DNA of 64,000 nt from Colletotrichum lupini. Taxonomy: Eukaryota; Ascomycota; Sordariomycetes; Glomerellales; Glomerellaceae. Below the pieces are notes generated by a model. It did no database searches. It was not told where the DNA came from and saw nothing but the letters and a program-made list of their open reading frames with translations. Location of the stretch: assembly GCF_023278565.1 (NCBI RefSeq), contig NC_064673.1:3844001-3908000 (forward strand). The letters are read 5' to 3'. Below are positions 12,684 to 23,509 of this stretch, in pieces (the first letter of the stretch is position 1; the number at the start of each line of letters is the position of its first letter). Both the position numbers and the translations under genes were made by a program.

Positions 12684-13304
12684 TTACAAAAACGCGGCAA
12701 CACCGACAAGACCAGCGGCAACGGCAGCGGCTGCGATCATGCCGGTCTGACGGGTTCCAACGTTGACGGGAACCTGCGTTGGGTTGTTACGGCCGCTTGT
12801 GACACCGGCACCTGTGCCAGCGGCAGCTCCAGTCTTTGTCTCGCCGGTAGACTTGGGAAAATCACCGCCAGCAGCCGTGGTCTTTGGTGCAGAAGAGCCA
12901 GACTCCGTAGCACCACTACCGAGTTCCGCCGTGCAGAGCGGGATCTCGGTCTCAAACTCGGAGAGAGTGGAGCAAACGGACACTGCCGACGCGATCGAGG
13001 CCGAGTTGGCGTCGACCCAGCTCAGAAGCTCCGAGGTATAGCTCGAGTACTCGGCGCTCAGCTCCGCAGGGACAGTGATGCTGCAAGGGTCGGTTTGAGG
13101 AGGAGCAGTCATCTCATAGGAGAGAATCTTGGGAGGAGGAGTGGGTGCGTTGGCGTAGACTGTGCCTAGGGCATTGAGGCATGGGTCGGCGGAGAGCTCA
13201 GTCTGACGGGGAACGACATCGCGACGGATGCGGTCCGGTCTGACGTCGAAGACGGCGGTCGCTGAACCGGCCAGGACGGCGATCAGGGCGGTCTTGGTGT
13301 ACAT
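12684..13304 (-). CDS. Small secreted protein, probably GPI-anchored
   Basis: Single-exon gene, 206 aa. The N-terminus has a hydrophobic signal peptide of about 17 residues (MYTKTALIAVLAGSATA). A basic RRD/PRQ region near residue 27-33 could be a processing site. The middle carries four cysteines (in DPC, DPC, SVCST and PLCTA contexts), expected to form two disulfides. A Ser/Thr/Gly/Ala-rich linker follows, and the last 18 or so residues are a hydrophobic alanine/glycine stretch with no basic end, the usual GPI-attachment layout. This architecture is common among fungal cell-surface proteins, including those described as infection-structure-specific; the match is by general pattern, not search. 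The 3' end converges with the exopolygalacturonase. No enzymatic motif is visible and the function is unknown. Confidence 0.8.
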   Translation of the reverse strand: MYTKTALIAVLAGSATAVFDVRPDRIRRDVVPRQTELSADPCLNALGTVYANAPTPPPKILSYEMTAPPQTDPCSITVPAELSAEYSSYTSELLSWVDANSASIASAVSVCSTLSEFETEIPLCTAELGSGATESGSSAPKTTAAGGDFPKSTGETKTGAAAGTGAGVTSGRNNPTQVPVNVGTRQTGMIAAAAVAAGLVGVAAFL

Positions 13305-14628
13305 GTTGTGGGAAGTGAGTGTGAGATCTGGTAAAGACTGTGAGTTGAGATATACAAATGAGTACCAATGGATAGGTTATGTTGTTGGAGGAACGGAATG
13401 AAGTTGATGAGGACGTCGGGTTACCGAAACTGCGGTTTTCATCTCAATAAATATGAGAATGAATGAAGACGGATCGCATGCCCCTGGACACTACTTTGGT
13501 GTAGCTTAATTTCAAGCATGAAAATAAGGATTCCTGGCTTCAATCCGCTGCCACCGTCCACGACCGTGCTCTCTACCTAGTGCACGCAAACGACTAGAAA
13601 GCTCAATCATGGGGAAGACAAGCTTCATGAGAAGTGAGCTGGGTGCCGTCAAAGCGGCATGCCGATGACTGACGGCGTCATCCTGGCTTTTGAGAGGATC
13701 TTAGCCATGGCTTATGAAATGGCAACAAGCCCTTCAGCTAACCCGAACTACTAAAGGAGGATGACTTGCAGCTCATTCGAAGAAACGTTTGGCTAAAGAA
13801 TACTTGTTCAACCTGGCTCTAGTTTCGTTTCGGTGCAAGGCACTAAGATAGCCAAATCAGGGGAAATGGCGTAGCTAGTGCTAGAAGATGTTTTGCCTAG
13901 AGCTATTTTAGGTTGTTACACACTACTCAAGAGGCCTAGATGGGAGTCCAAGAAAGGAGATCGGTAATACCCGCCTCTTGTTTCTCAGAAAGGAGGCTTA
14001 CTGGCAAACAGGCTCACTGTAGTTAGTCACGATGCTTCTCTAAATGAATCTCACTACTGTCACTTGAGGCCTAAAACGCATTCTAGACCGGTCGCAAACC
14101 TCGGAGTGCTTTACACTGGCAGGCAAGAGAAATTTAAAAGAAAAATAATGATCGAACTGTGTCTTGTTGTGCAGGTGAGTGATCCGTCACAGGAGTGTGA
14201 CTTGCGAAGTTCTACAGATGGGTTGGCGAGAGCCTCTATCCTCGTTAGCCGAGTAGCTACATATTGGCGGCCCGTGAGTGTGACTCGATGCAATGAGAAG
14301 GGTCACGATTTGAGAAAAAAGGTTTCAACGCCACCATATTCAAACAATGTTCCGGCCTTACGCCAACTGCTTCTCTGGTATTGAAGCTTTCCCAGAATGC
14401 CAACGACCTGGCAGTCCTCGGGTCCCCGTGGCATTCTTCGCGACTCCTTCAATCTTGCCCGTGCGCACGTGGACTGAAGCTAGATGAGAATATTTCCGAA
14501 TGGCATTGCAAACTTCTGGGGAGCATATCAAGCGATATTATAACGTGAAGATTGAATGGAATTCAGTGTAGTCTGTCTTCGTATGTCTATTGCTGCCCCT
14601 GTCTTGACCACGAACTCGAAAGGAAAAC
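13305..14628. other. Intergenic region
   Basis: I find no gene here. The longest frame (106 codons, plus strand, 14064..14384) has no domain and a composition unlike neighbouring genes. The left end should contain the promoter of the minus-strand cell-surface gene and the right end the terminator of the minus-strand dehydrogenase. Confidence 0.5.
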
Positions 14629-15690
14629 CTATTCCTGGAGTCCAACGACGCCGACCTTGAGGTAGTGATCGTTGTTCTGGATCTTCTCCCCAATCACGCC
14701 GCTCTTGAGCTCATCAATATCCCACTTGGCCCAGACAAAGCGGCCATGCAAGAAGCGCGCCTCCTCAGATGCGGCCCAGACGGCAAAATTTCCAGCCAAG
14801 TCAACTATGAGCCAGACATGATTAGCAGGTGCACACCACTTTCTTTGATCTCGGACTACACATACCATGATCAAACGGATAGATGTCCTCGGGAATCCCA
14901 GCGTTCTTGAAAGCCGAGGTATGCACCACACCCGGGTGGAAGTTGAGAACCTGCATCTTCTCGGGAGGGGTATCCTTGGCAATCATCTGGATCAGCATCG
15001 TTCCTGCGTTCTTGCTCGCGCTGTAAGCAGGCCAAGGGCCCGATTTGGTAAAGTTGTGACTAGCTTCCGTAGATACGTTGACGAGGAACTGTAGCCATCC
15101 TGTCAGTTCTGACTTCCGTCACGCACTGTATTGAGCTTGCATACCTTCTGGCGACCTTCGCCATTCTTCTGCTTGTAGAACTTCTCAGAGAGATCCAAGA
15201 GTGAGCGGACGTTCATAGTGAAGGAGCTCCAGACCTCATCTCTCCCAAGAGACAAGATGGGCCCATGTTCCGAAACCTTGGCGGCATTGAGAACAAGGAC
15301 ATCAAGGACGGTGCCGTCCTCTTCGAAGCCCTTCCAGAGCTTCTCGACGTCTGCGAGGTCATCTACGTCGCTGGAGTATCCGTCGAACTGCACCTGGGGA
15401 AACTCCTTCTTGAGCTCCGAGACTGCCTCGTCAACGAGGTTCCGGCGGCGGCCGAGAATAATGATGCGCTTGGCATGGGCCTGCGCGAAGCCCTTTGCGA
15501 TGGCGAAGCCGATGCCAGCTGAGCCGCCAGTGATGAGGACTGTTCGTCCTGCCTGGGAGAGCTCTGGGCGGGAAGGGAAGATGGTTGGGTAGGGCTTTTT
15601 GTGCTCCTTCTTGGTGAAGGTTATTCCGGTCTCGTAGATGGAGGTGGAAGTCAGTGCTGCAAAAGCGGCGGCGCCAATATCGCTGTCCAT
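14629..15690 (-). CDS. Short-chain dehydrogenase/reductase
   Basis: Model: complement(join(14629..14804, 14866..15088, 15145..15690)), 314 aa. The first intron uses the acceptor ctacag next to TTCCTCGTC, which restores the conserved FLVNVSTE strand. The classical SDR signatures are all present: the nucleotide-binding TGGSAGIG at 54-61, LNAA around Asn135, Ser188 in NVST, and the catalytic Tyr204-x3-Lys208 (YSASK). This is a Rossmann-fold NAD(P)H-dependent oxidoreductase acting on a carbonyl or alcohol; the substrate cannot be read from sequence. The about 50 residues before the cofactor motif are longer than in minimal SDRs. It is transcribed away from the Zn2Cys6 regulator gene, with 690 bases between the start codons, so the two could share control. 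Whether it tailors the product of the NRPS 5 kb to the left is speculation. Confidence 0.9.
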
Positions 15691-16380
15691 GTTGAGAGTC
15701 GTGTTGAAGGTTTCTTTGATGTATCTATAGGGGGTTTAAGGTGTTATTGGATTTGATGTGATGTCAAGATTGAAGAAGCTGATGATCTGGTTTCAGAATC
15801 TGAGGGATACATCATTTGGCAGAATCATCGCAGTCTTATATCGTTTCCCAGCACTGTTGGTAGCACAAACACCAGCCCTTCATTCTCACCAATTCAATCA
15901 GCAAAGACGTGATCAATCGCTCAACGTTGTTGTAGATCCATCGTTTGTCATCATATTAGCCATCGAAAAACCTTTTGGTGGCTAAATCCGTTCAAATCCG
16001 ACGTGCCCAATCGCTGCAGCCGGGAGGTCGAGTCCGCAAACCACCCGCACAGAATTCCCGCAAGTTTCCCGCAAGTCTTCCGCCGAAAACCCGCAAAACC
16101 CGCACCGGCGCTGCGCGGTGGCCCCACTCCGTACATTGCTTACGGCGTCCCGAGCCCGCGCCTGGGTTGTTAGCGCTGACAAATGCCGTCATCCTCTCAA
16201 CTCAAAGGTTCTCCTGCCCGGTCTCTGCTTCAGCAATCATGGTCTCGGATCTGTTGCGAGATCGTTGTGATGACAAACACGGCTTAATACAAACCAAACC
16301 ACATTTTGACGGCTGAGCACCTCATTTGATGTAACTCGAGCAAAGCGCCATTGTCGACCCAAGTAAGCAAGCATCGAGAA
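15691..16380. other. Divergent promoter region between dehydrogenase and regulator
   Basis: This 690-base gap separates two divergently transcribed genes and probably carries both promoters. From about 16010 to 16150 it is GC-rich with repeated CCGCA and CCCGCAA steps. No open frame here is persuasive. Confidence 0.5.
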
Positions 16381-18012
16381 ATGACTCGCCTCTCCAAGCA
16401 AAAGGCATGCATAGCATGCACAGAATCCAAACGCCGCTGCGATAAAGGCCTACCATCATGTTCCCGCTGCGACGACCGCGACGTAGACTGCCACTACCCC
16501 GTCACAAAACGACGCCGGCGGCCCGAGACCTTCAAGCCGCTCCCGTTTTCTGACCCACCGGCACCGGCCCCGGCATCGCTTCAGCAGCAGCACTCCATCC
16601 CGGCAGCGATGCCAGATACGCTCCTCTTCGACGCATCTCCTCTGACAAACGGCATCTGGAGCATGCCCTGGTCAGACCTGGACTTCACCACCCCAAACCT
16701 CCCTCTCTCGCCAGCAACAGCCTTCTCCCTCCCGCCACCAAAACCCGCAACATTTCCGCAGCAGCAGCTACATCATGAACCATACATCACCAAACCAGAC
16801 TACCCTCGCCTCAAATCCTCCGTAGCCGCCTCCCTCGCAGGAAGCCAGTGGTTCCTCGCCCCCCAAACATGGAGGATAGACCACTGGCCTGCGCCCCCAC
16901 GCGACGCCTACCCTGTCTCCGTCCTGGCCAACTTCACTCGCGGTCTGCAGGCCTGGGTCCGGCGGTGGGTGATGGACGGCCACAACCCCTTTATCCACCG
17001 CAGTCTTCACACCGAGGGGAATCACTTCCCATCATGCGTCCAGGACGCTTTTGCCGCGGCGTCGGTGTACTTCCACAAGACGTCTTTGAATGAGGCGTTT
17101 GTCCATCGAATCTTGGATGAACGCGTCACGGCCCTGCTGGCAAGTCAGCCCGCGGTAGAGGGCAATGACTCCATGTCCGTCCCTTTACTCGAGACGAGAG
17201 ATCATCTAGCTCGCGTGCATGCCCTCTACGTCTACACCATCATCCGCCTCTTCGACGGCTCAGTAAGCCTACGCGCCGCCGCCGAAGAACACCTGCCTAC
17301 CCTAGATCTCTGGTCAAAACAACTATGGGAATCCGCCCAAAGAGACGCCGACACTCTCTACAGGAGCCAATGCCCCCCCTCAACATGGAAATGCCAAGCA
17401 CAAAGGGATTCGGACCTAGCAGACCAAGTCACAGCAAACACCAACGCCGCCAACGCCGCCAGACCAGGGAGAAACAGTAACACCGACAAGCCCAATCACC
17501 CAAAAGAAGAAGTATTCAACCGCGATCTCTGGACCTGGAACCTCTGGGTCCTCTCCGAATCTGTCCGCCGCACCTGGATCATCGTCGTCTGCACCCTGGG
17601 CGTGTACAACGCCCTCAAGGGGAAATGGGGCGAGTGCTCAGGCGGCGCCCTCTTCACCGCCCGTGCGGGCCTCTGGGATGCGCCCTCGGCTCCGCGATGG
17701 GCGGCGCTCTGTCGAGAGACGCCCGGGAAGGGGGCCAGGACCGGGCGAGGCAGAGGTGGTACCGGTACCGGAGTTGATGCTGCTGCCGATCGTCCGGGGG
17801 CGGAGTGCAGCGAGGATGATGACGCCAACGGCTGCGGCGATCGGAATCTCTTTGTGCCTTCTCTTGATAGCGATGGGCTACTTCATAACACGGCCGCGGC
17901 GGATGTTGATGAGTTTGCGAGGCACTTGTTTACATGTATCTGGGGTCTCGACCGTGTTGAAGATTGGGCACTAAGAACGGCTTCAGAAGGGGAGGTGAAC
18001 TTGGTTTATTGA
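16381..18012 (+). CDS. Zn2Cys6 binuclear-cluster transcription factor
   Basis: Intronless, 543 aa. The N-terminus holds a textbook fungal binuclear zinc cluster, with Cys10, 13, 20, 27, 30 and 37 in the spacing CX2CX6CX6CX2CX6C, followed by a basic KRRRR patch that can serve as linker and nuclear signal. A Pro/Gln-rich segment (about 55-140) follows, then a region with the conserved Trp/Arg-rich helices seen in regulators of secondary metabolism and sugar use (around RRTWIIVVCTLGVYNALKGKW). A low-complexity Gly/Arg stretch (GRGRGGTGTG) lies near the C-terminus. The start chosen is the first ATG in frame; the frame is open a few codons further upstream without another ATG. It should bind CGG-containing sites in the nucleus. 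Its position 6.7 kb from the NRPS and next to an oxidoreductase makes it a candidate local regulator, but it could equally control pectinase expression. Confidence 0.92.
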   Translation: MTRLSKQKACIACTESKRRCDKGLPSCSRCDDRDVDCHYPVTKRRRRPETFKPLPFSDPPAPAPASLQQQHSIPAAMPDTLLFDASPLTNGIWSMPWSDLDFTTPNLPLSPATAFSLPPPKPATFPQQQLHHEPYITKPDYPRLKSSVAASLAGSQWFLAPQTWRIDHWPAPPRDAYPVSVLANFTRGLQAWVRRWVMDGHNPFIHRSLHTEGNHFPSCVQDAFAAASVYFHKTSLNEAFVHRILDERVTALLASQPAVEGNDSMSVPLLETRDHLARVHALYVYTIIRLFDGSVSLRAAAEEHLPTLDLWSKQLWESAQRDADTLYRSQCPPSTWKCQAQRDSDLADQVTANTNAANAARPGRNSNTDKPNHPKEEVFNRDLWTWNLWVLSESVRRTWIIVVCTLGVYNALKGKWGECSGGALFTARAGLWDAPSAPRWAALCRETPGKGARTGRGRGGTGTGVDAAADRPGAECSEDDDANGCGDRNLFVPSLDSDGLLHNTAAADVDEFARHLFTCIWGLDRVEDWALRTASEGEVNLVY

Positions 18013-18435
18013 GGTTGAACGTTGTGGTTTCGGGTAAGGCGGACTCAATGTGGCTAGGACTTATCTGCCATGCCCTTTAACAGAAGGCCATGGATGTCAA
18101 CAGGTTTGAGATCATTACTGTGAACGACATGGGCGATATTTTCGAAAACTATCATTCACGTCAGCGTGTGTGAGATATGCTCCTGACCACAGACTTCGAA
18201 CCACGACTACTGGAACATCATTACTTCAAAGACTTCATGTTATAATATACTTTTACATACGGATCTACTGGCGAGACTGTAACGTCATGACACAAAAACA
18301 TCTTCCATTTATTTGCAAGGCATGATCATTACCGTCAACGCCCGTCGAGGCAGGGCCATTCGACATCTAGGCCTTTTACGATCCCCGCACCGTCCCTAAT
18401 CAAATTGCGTTTTGAGATACCGAGCACACGGCTAC
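18013..18435. other. Short gap between convergent genes
   Basis: The regulator gene and the coatomer gene end toward each other across this 420-base gap. It should contain both 3' untranslated regions. It is A/T-richer than the flanking coding DNA and I see no other feature. Confidence 0.5.
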
Positions 18436-21327
18436 CTACTCCTCATCCTCTTCCGCCTCGGCCATCTCCTCGTCGGCGTCCTCATCGGCCCCGTCTGCCT
18501 CGTCTGCCTCGTCTGCCTCCTCTGCCTCCTCGGCCCCCTCGGCCTCCTCAGTCGCGTCTGTTCCGTTGACCTTCGTGACCTCGGCAACTTGAGGCGCGGC
18601 GCCACCCTGCTTCTCGAGTTGAAGCCACTCGTCCCACTCGGGGAACAGGTCTTCGTCTTCTACCGGAGCACCGACCATCTTGGCGACGCGGCCCTTCTTC
18701 CCCTTTTCGAGGCTTTCCTTCCACTCCTTGACGACATCTGCCGTCAGACTAGGCTTGTATGTTTGCGAGAACAAGACAGCCTCCGCTAACCGTCCAGTCT
18801 TGGTAAGAATCTCCACGCAGCCAGCAACGTCGCCTAGCAGCCACTTGCAGCTAAATGCCACGTTGTGAGCGCCGGCCTCTTGCGCTTGGTCAGAGAGTTT
18901 TGACAGGCCACTGCGGTCGGATGTGGAAGAGTAGAGAAGGAGCAACGAGCCAAGGTCCTTCGCATGTGTAAAGCACTCTTGCGCCACGGCGACCTGCCAT
19001 CCGGCAAGGGCAGCGTCTCCGACTGTCTTCCACTTGTGCTCAACATCTGCCTCTCTCGCCAACTCGAGAGCAGTATCCAACTGACCCAGTCCGAGAGCGA
19101 GGTCAAACTTGTGTTCGGGATCGGTAGCAACCTCCAGGGCAAGTTCCTTGTGACCCTGTCCCTCCAAGAATCGCGCGATCTTGTTGAGTTGGTCTGCAGG
19201 AATCGTGTGCAAGAGTTCTTGTGCAGTCTCCATATCGTCACGAAGAACCAGAGTCTGGTACTCGAGCACAGGCAAGGACAAGGAAAAGGAGGTGACACCG
19301 ACGTCCTTATCAGCCAGGTAGATTCTTGAATCACGCTGGATGTAACCCAGGATGTACATGGACTGGTCGAAGTGGGATACCGTGTAAGTCTGGTCGCCCA
19401 CAAGGTAGTTCAACCGGTTGGTGCTGTTGGTGTATAGGAAGCAATCTCCAACCCACTCTCCGGTGCGAACACTACTTGAGCATTAGCATCTAGTTGTTTG
19501 AGGCGTAGACAAACCGCTTACCTCTCGTTGATGTCCGTGATGACCTCAAAGGCGGCCTCGACACCATCTTCGTCAATCTGGTTGGTTTGGACACCCTCGA
19601 CGTAGGCTTCGCGCGAGAAACGCAAGACGTAGAAGGTGTCTTCGCATGCGAGGGCAACCAATTCGCCGCTATCAGACCAGTACACCTATTCAAATTAGCA
19701 CATGGACCGAAGCAGCGCAGCAAGAAACCAACCTCTCTCGGCTCGACCTCAATGCGTCTGACCAGACCACCGGTCTGCCAGTCAAAGAATGAGATACCCC
19801 CTTGGCCCTTGACACCAAGAAGGACACCTCCAGTCAAGCCTTCAGCCTGGAAACCGACATCGAGGCCACCCGCCTTCTCAACAAAGTTCTTATACACCTT
19901 GACGCTGGTTGCCGACTCTCGGATGGCGAAGTCGTTGGTGTTCTCCTTGGATGCCCAGACGAAGTCCAGCGCAGAGCCAAAGGCCTTGTTACGCCAAGCG
20001 AGAGCCGTGTAGATGATGTATTCTCCGTCTCCGCAGACTGCGACAAATCGACCATTCGGGTTGTGTACAAGGGTCGAGGGGTACACTTCGCAGGTACCGA
20101 GCTCCTTGACAGGAAGGGAAATGGGCTCGTTGTCCTTGATCGAGGCATCTAGTGGTGTTAGCAAAAGGTGTGGGGTTCAAGCTCGACGCAACATACCTCC
20201 ACCCTTGATAATTGCAGAGACGACTTCGTTGTGGCGGGCCCACACAAGCTTTCCTGACGCATCCATTGACACGGCTGGCTCCTCACGACCCAGCTTCACA
20301 ACGACAGCACCATCGTCGAAACCAACAGCTACGCCTTGCTTGCCCTTCTGGTAGGAAACGCACCATGCGCGCTCCAGGCCATAGTTGAGAGACTGCTCGA
20401 ATCGGTATGTATTTGCGTGCCATATCCTAATGGTGCCGTCTTCGGAACCGGAAATGATGACTGGCAGCTCGGGGTGATAGCATGCGAAAGAGACGTTGTT
20501 CGTGTGGCCCTCGAGGGTGGCGATCAGAGATTTGGTGGTGTAATCCCAGACCTTGACGGTGCGATCGTCGGATGTCGTCAGAAGATAGGGCTTGTCAGAG
20601 TGAGGGTAGTAGTCGACGTGGTTGACACCCTTGGCCTCGTGGGCCTCGAGAGTGAAGTTGGGCGTCGCCGAGCCGAGACTCCAGATCTTGACAGTACGGT
20701 CAAGGGATGCGGAAGCGAAGGTGTTGGTATCCTTGGGGTTGATGGCGAGGCCCATAACGTAATGGCCGTGGCCCTCAAAGACTTGGACGCACTTCCAGCC
20801 CTTCTCCCAATCCCAGAGCTTAATCGTCATGTCATCGGAGGCGGTCAGCACGAAAGGTTGTGTCGGGTGAATGGCGATGGCGCGAATGTAATCGGGATGG
20901 GCCTCGAAGGAGGTGATCTTCTCTGAGGTGTTGTAGTTGTATACACGAATCTGAAAGTCATCGGAACCGCAGACAATCCAGTTCTTTCTTGCGACGAATC
21001 GGCCGGCTCGGACAGGGACATCGGTGAGCTCGAAGGTCTTGACGATCTGCTGAGTCTCGTATGACCAGATGTAGACATGACCGCTGTACAAAGTCGTAAG
21101 AATCCATGGCTCTTGAGGGTGAAAGTCAATGCCCTTCACCCGCTCGCTGCGGGCGAACAATTGTCGCTGGAAAGAATAAGTCAGCTACCCAGAGCTATTC
21201 AGGGGACGACAGGTCGGCGAGAGCTATGCAGCTGCAGCTCTGGCTAACCCAATAGCTCTTGCTCGACCAATGCGCAGAGCTGAGGAATTCCATTCGGTCT
21301 GGTTCGTACCTTCACGTCGACCTTCAT
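18436..21327 (-). CDS. SEC27: Coatomer subunit beta-prime (COPI)
   Basis: Model: complement(join(18436..19471, 19522..19685, 19733..20148, 20197..21166, 21310..21327)), 867 aa, close to the usual fungal length. The first exon codes only for MKVDVK before a 143-base intron; the second resumes with RQLFARSERVKGIDFHP, the highly conserved start of this family. Residues to about 300 form a WD40 propeller with clear repeats (for example DDMTIKLWDWEKGW and SLDRTVKIW). A second propeller and the coatomer WD-associated region follow, then an alpha-solenoid. The last 40 residues are an acidic Glu/Asp/Ala tail encoded by a repetitive stretch. The protein is part of the COPI coat for Golgi-to-ER and intra-Golgi transport, where the propellers bind dilysine cargo signals. 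It is an essential housekeeping gene in yeast. One donor, GTTGGT at 19732, is unusual but needed for frame and conservation. Confidence 0.95.
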
Positions 21328-22321
21328 GTTGACGACCTATGCCTGAATACCAGCAAGGGAGAAAGTTGAAGGAAAGGTGATGGTGTCCTCGAGAAACGAA
21401 GTGGGGGAAGAGTGGTTCTTGCGCTGGATAGGACACCTAAAGGGGAATCATACGTGGCAGTCCGACTAATTCGAGAAAAGGAGAGAGGATTAGCAGAAGC
21501 CGCTGGAAGCCGGTCGCGGAGGAAAGAGTCGGGGAGCCTCGTCAGCTAGTGTCGTGGGAATTGATGGCTTCCAGAGCTTTGGCAGGCGCAATTTTGGCCA
21601 AGTCGGTATTTCGAGCTTCAACAGATGTGTCCCTACCGTCGCCAGGTTCAGGAGCTGATTGGTGCCTTAATGATGTGGCTTTTGCCTAAGGCACATACAT
21701 TTGAGCCACGTAAACTGAGGTGCCCTTCAATTGCATCGCTTATCTTATCTGACAGCCAAAGCCACACCCACATCATCAGCCACAACTCAAGTAAGGTGTA
21801 AGTGGCCACACACCAGCCTCTCACTTCCAGGCTGCGGTATATACCTTACTGAAGTAGATACCTGGTTTCTGAATCCCCTCAGAAGGCAGTCGGTAAGAAT
21901 TTGCGGCGACTCTTTTTCCATAAGGAAGTTTACATGCAACTTTGACATTTGGGATTCAAGCAGAGTCTGCCGAATTTACTTGATGTACATTTATCATATG
22001 CAAGATCCATGGACAGCAACTTAAGCACTTCTCCCGATGTCGCATACACACCCTTCACCAGTTTATTTTCATAAGTGATGCACGGAGTCACAATTCGCGG
22101 TTCGCGAGGCAGATGGGTTCTCTTGTTTGGAAATAGTGTTTGAATTTGTAGCTCAGATCTATTGATCTTGATCCTACCCTTTAACTCGGGTTTGCTCAGA
22201 AATTGCGCTAAACCTGCGCTCTCTTAGTATCCTCAAACTCCATGCTTGTCCCAGTGATATATGCTAAAACGCCGAAAGAATCATGCCCGTCAATCGTTAC
22301 ACATCAAAGCTTTCCGGTGAG
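21328..22321. other. Intergenic region between coatomer and mannitol dehydrogenase genes
   Basis: Nothing gene-like is visible. The first 200 to 300 bases are expected to be the coatomer promoter, and the right end the 3' region of the minus-strand dehydrogenase. The longest frame (97 codons, plus strand, 21731..22024) has no recognisable feature. Confidence 0.5.
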
Positions 22322-23509
22322 TCATTCCTCACTGTCGGCCTGGACCTTGCGAACAACAGCAGCCAACATGGGGTGAATCTTCTCCGAAGACTGGATGCCA
22401 CAGATCTTGGTAACAGCCTCCTCGGGGGAATTCTCAGACATGAGCTTGGAGAGCTCCTTGCTCTCATCATCACCCTCAACGTCCTGGAAGCGGAACGCCA
22501 TCTCAGCTGCGCGGAGCAGAGCAGTGCAGTCCTCACCCTTCTCGGCAAGCTCGGCCGCGGGGCCGACGAAGCGCTCCTTGCGGCTCAACTTGCGGAGAGG
22601 CGCGCGTCCGACACGCTCAACAGCGTCCTCCAAATGGGGGTTGCCGATGCGGCGAATGATCTTGGCAGCGTACTCACGCTGGGCCTTCTCGTCGATGCCG
22701 TGCTTGCTAATGATCAGGTTGCTGGTCTCCTCGAGAGCCTTACGAACCTCGGCCATGATGGCCTTGTCCTGAAGTGCATCGTAGACGGTGCGCTTACCGC
22801 GGTTGTAACCGTGGTAGGCAGCAGTAGCGTGGCCAGTGTTGACGGTGTAAAGCTTGCGCTCAATGAAAGGAGCGAGCTCATCGACCCAGTTGATACCCTC
22901 AATGCTGGGAATCTCCTCGAAGGGTGTACGCTCGACTACCCACTCGTAGAACTTCTCGAGGGTGACGTCGAGACCAGCATTGGGGTCCTGAGCAGGAACG
23001 ATGCGGTCAATGGCGGAGTTGGCGTACCGTGCACGCTCGTGGTGGTCCTCCAAGCGGTGGGCAGCAGTGTTGCGAGGGTCCTTGATGTGCTCAGCAAGGG
23101 TGTCGGTGGCGCCAATAGCGTTCTCGCAGGCAATGACAGAGATGGGTGCCAGGTCGCTGGGACGCTTGTCAATACCCTTGGCGATGACGGGGGCGATAAA
23201 CTTGAGGATGTTTGGGCCGACGGAGCACGTGACGACATCAGCCGTGGCAATCTCCTCGACCAGCTCTGCCTCGTGTGTTCTTGAGTTGATGGCGCGGTAG
23301 TTTGTAATTGTGTTCTCGTTGGTACCCTCAGCACCGACCTCGATAACCCGGTATGAAGGGGTCTCGTTCAGCTTATCAATGAGAGCATCGGCGACGTCGG
23401 CGAAGACGACCTCGTAGCCGGAGTTGTGGAGAAAGCAGGCGACGAATCCACGGCCGATGTTGCCGGCGCCGAAGTGGACGGCCTTCTTAGTGAATTGTTG
23501 TGTTGACAT
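22322..23509 (-). CDS. mpdA: Mannitol-1-phosphate 5-dehydrogenase
   Basis: Single-exon gene, 395 aa, against roughly 390 for fungal relatives. It interconverts fructose-6-phosphate and mannitol-1-phosphate with NAD(H), the entry step of mannitol formation in the cytosol. The N-terminal Rossmann motif is GAGNIGRG (residues 14-21). The polyol-dehydrogenase active-site pattern K-x4-N-x2-H is seen as KLYTVNTGH, with Lys219, Asn224 and His227. The sequence aligns end to end with the family by eye, with no gap or truncation. AGGGG runs about 190 bases upstream of the start resemble yeast stress-response elements, which would fit mannitol's role in stress and spores, but that is inference. The neighbour 12 kb to the right, glucose-6-phosphate isomerase, makes the substrate fructose-6-phosphate. 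Confidence 0.95.
   Translation of the reverse strand: MSTQQFTKKAVHFGAGNIGRGFVACFLHNSGYEVVFADVADALIDKLNETPSYRVIEVGAEGTNENTITNYRAINSRTHEAELVEEIATADVVTCSVGPNILKFIAPVIAKGIDKRPSDLAPISVIACENAIGATDTLAEHIKDPRNTAAHRLEDHHERARYANSAIDRIVPAQDPNAGLDVTLEKFYEWVVERTPFEEIPSIEGINWVDELAPFIERKLYTVNTGHATAAYHGYNRGKRTVYDALQDKAIMAEVRKALEETSNLIISKHGIDEKAQREYAAKIIRRIGNPHLEDAVERVGRAPLRKLSRKERFVGPAAELAEKGEDCTALLRAAEMAFRFQDVEGDDESKELSKLMSENSPEEAVTKICGIQSSEKIHPMLAAVVRKVQADSEE

Noticed and set aside
22283..23284. 333-codon plus-strand open frame
   Set aside because: Antisense to mannitol-1-phosphate dehydrogenase; no independent support.
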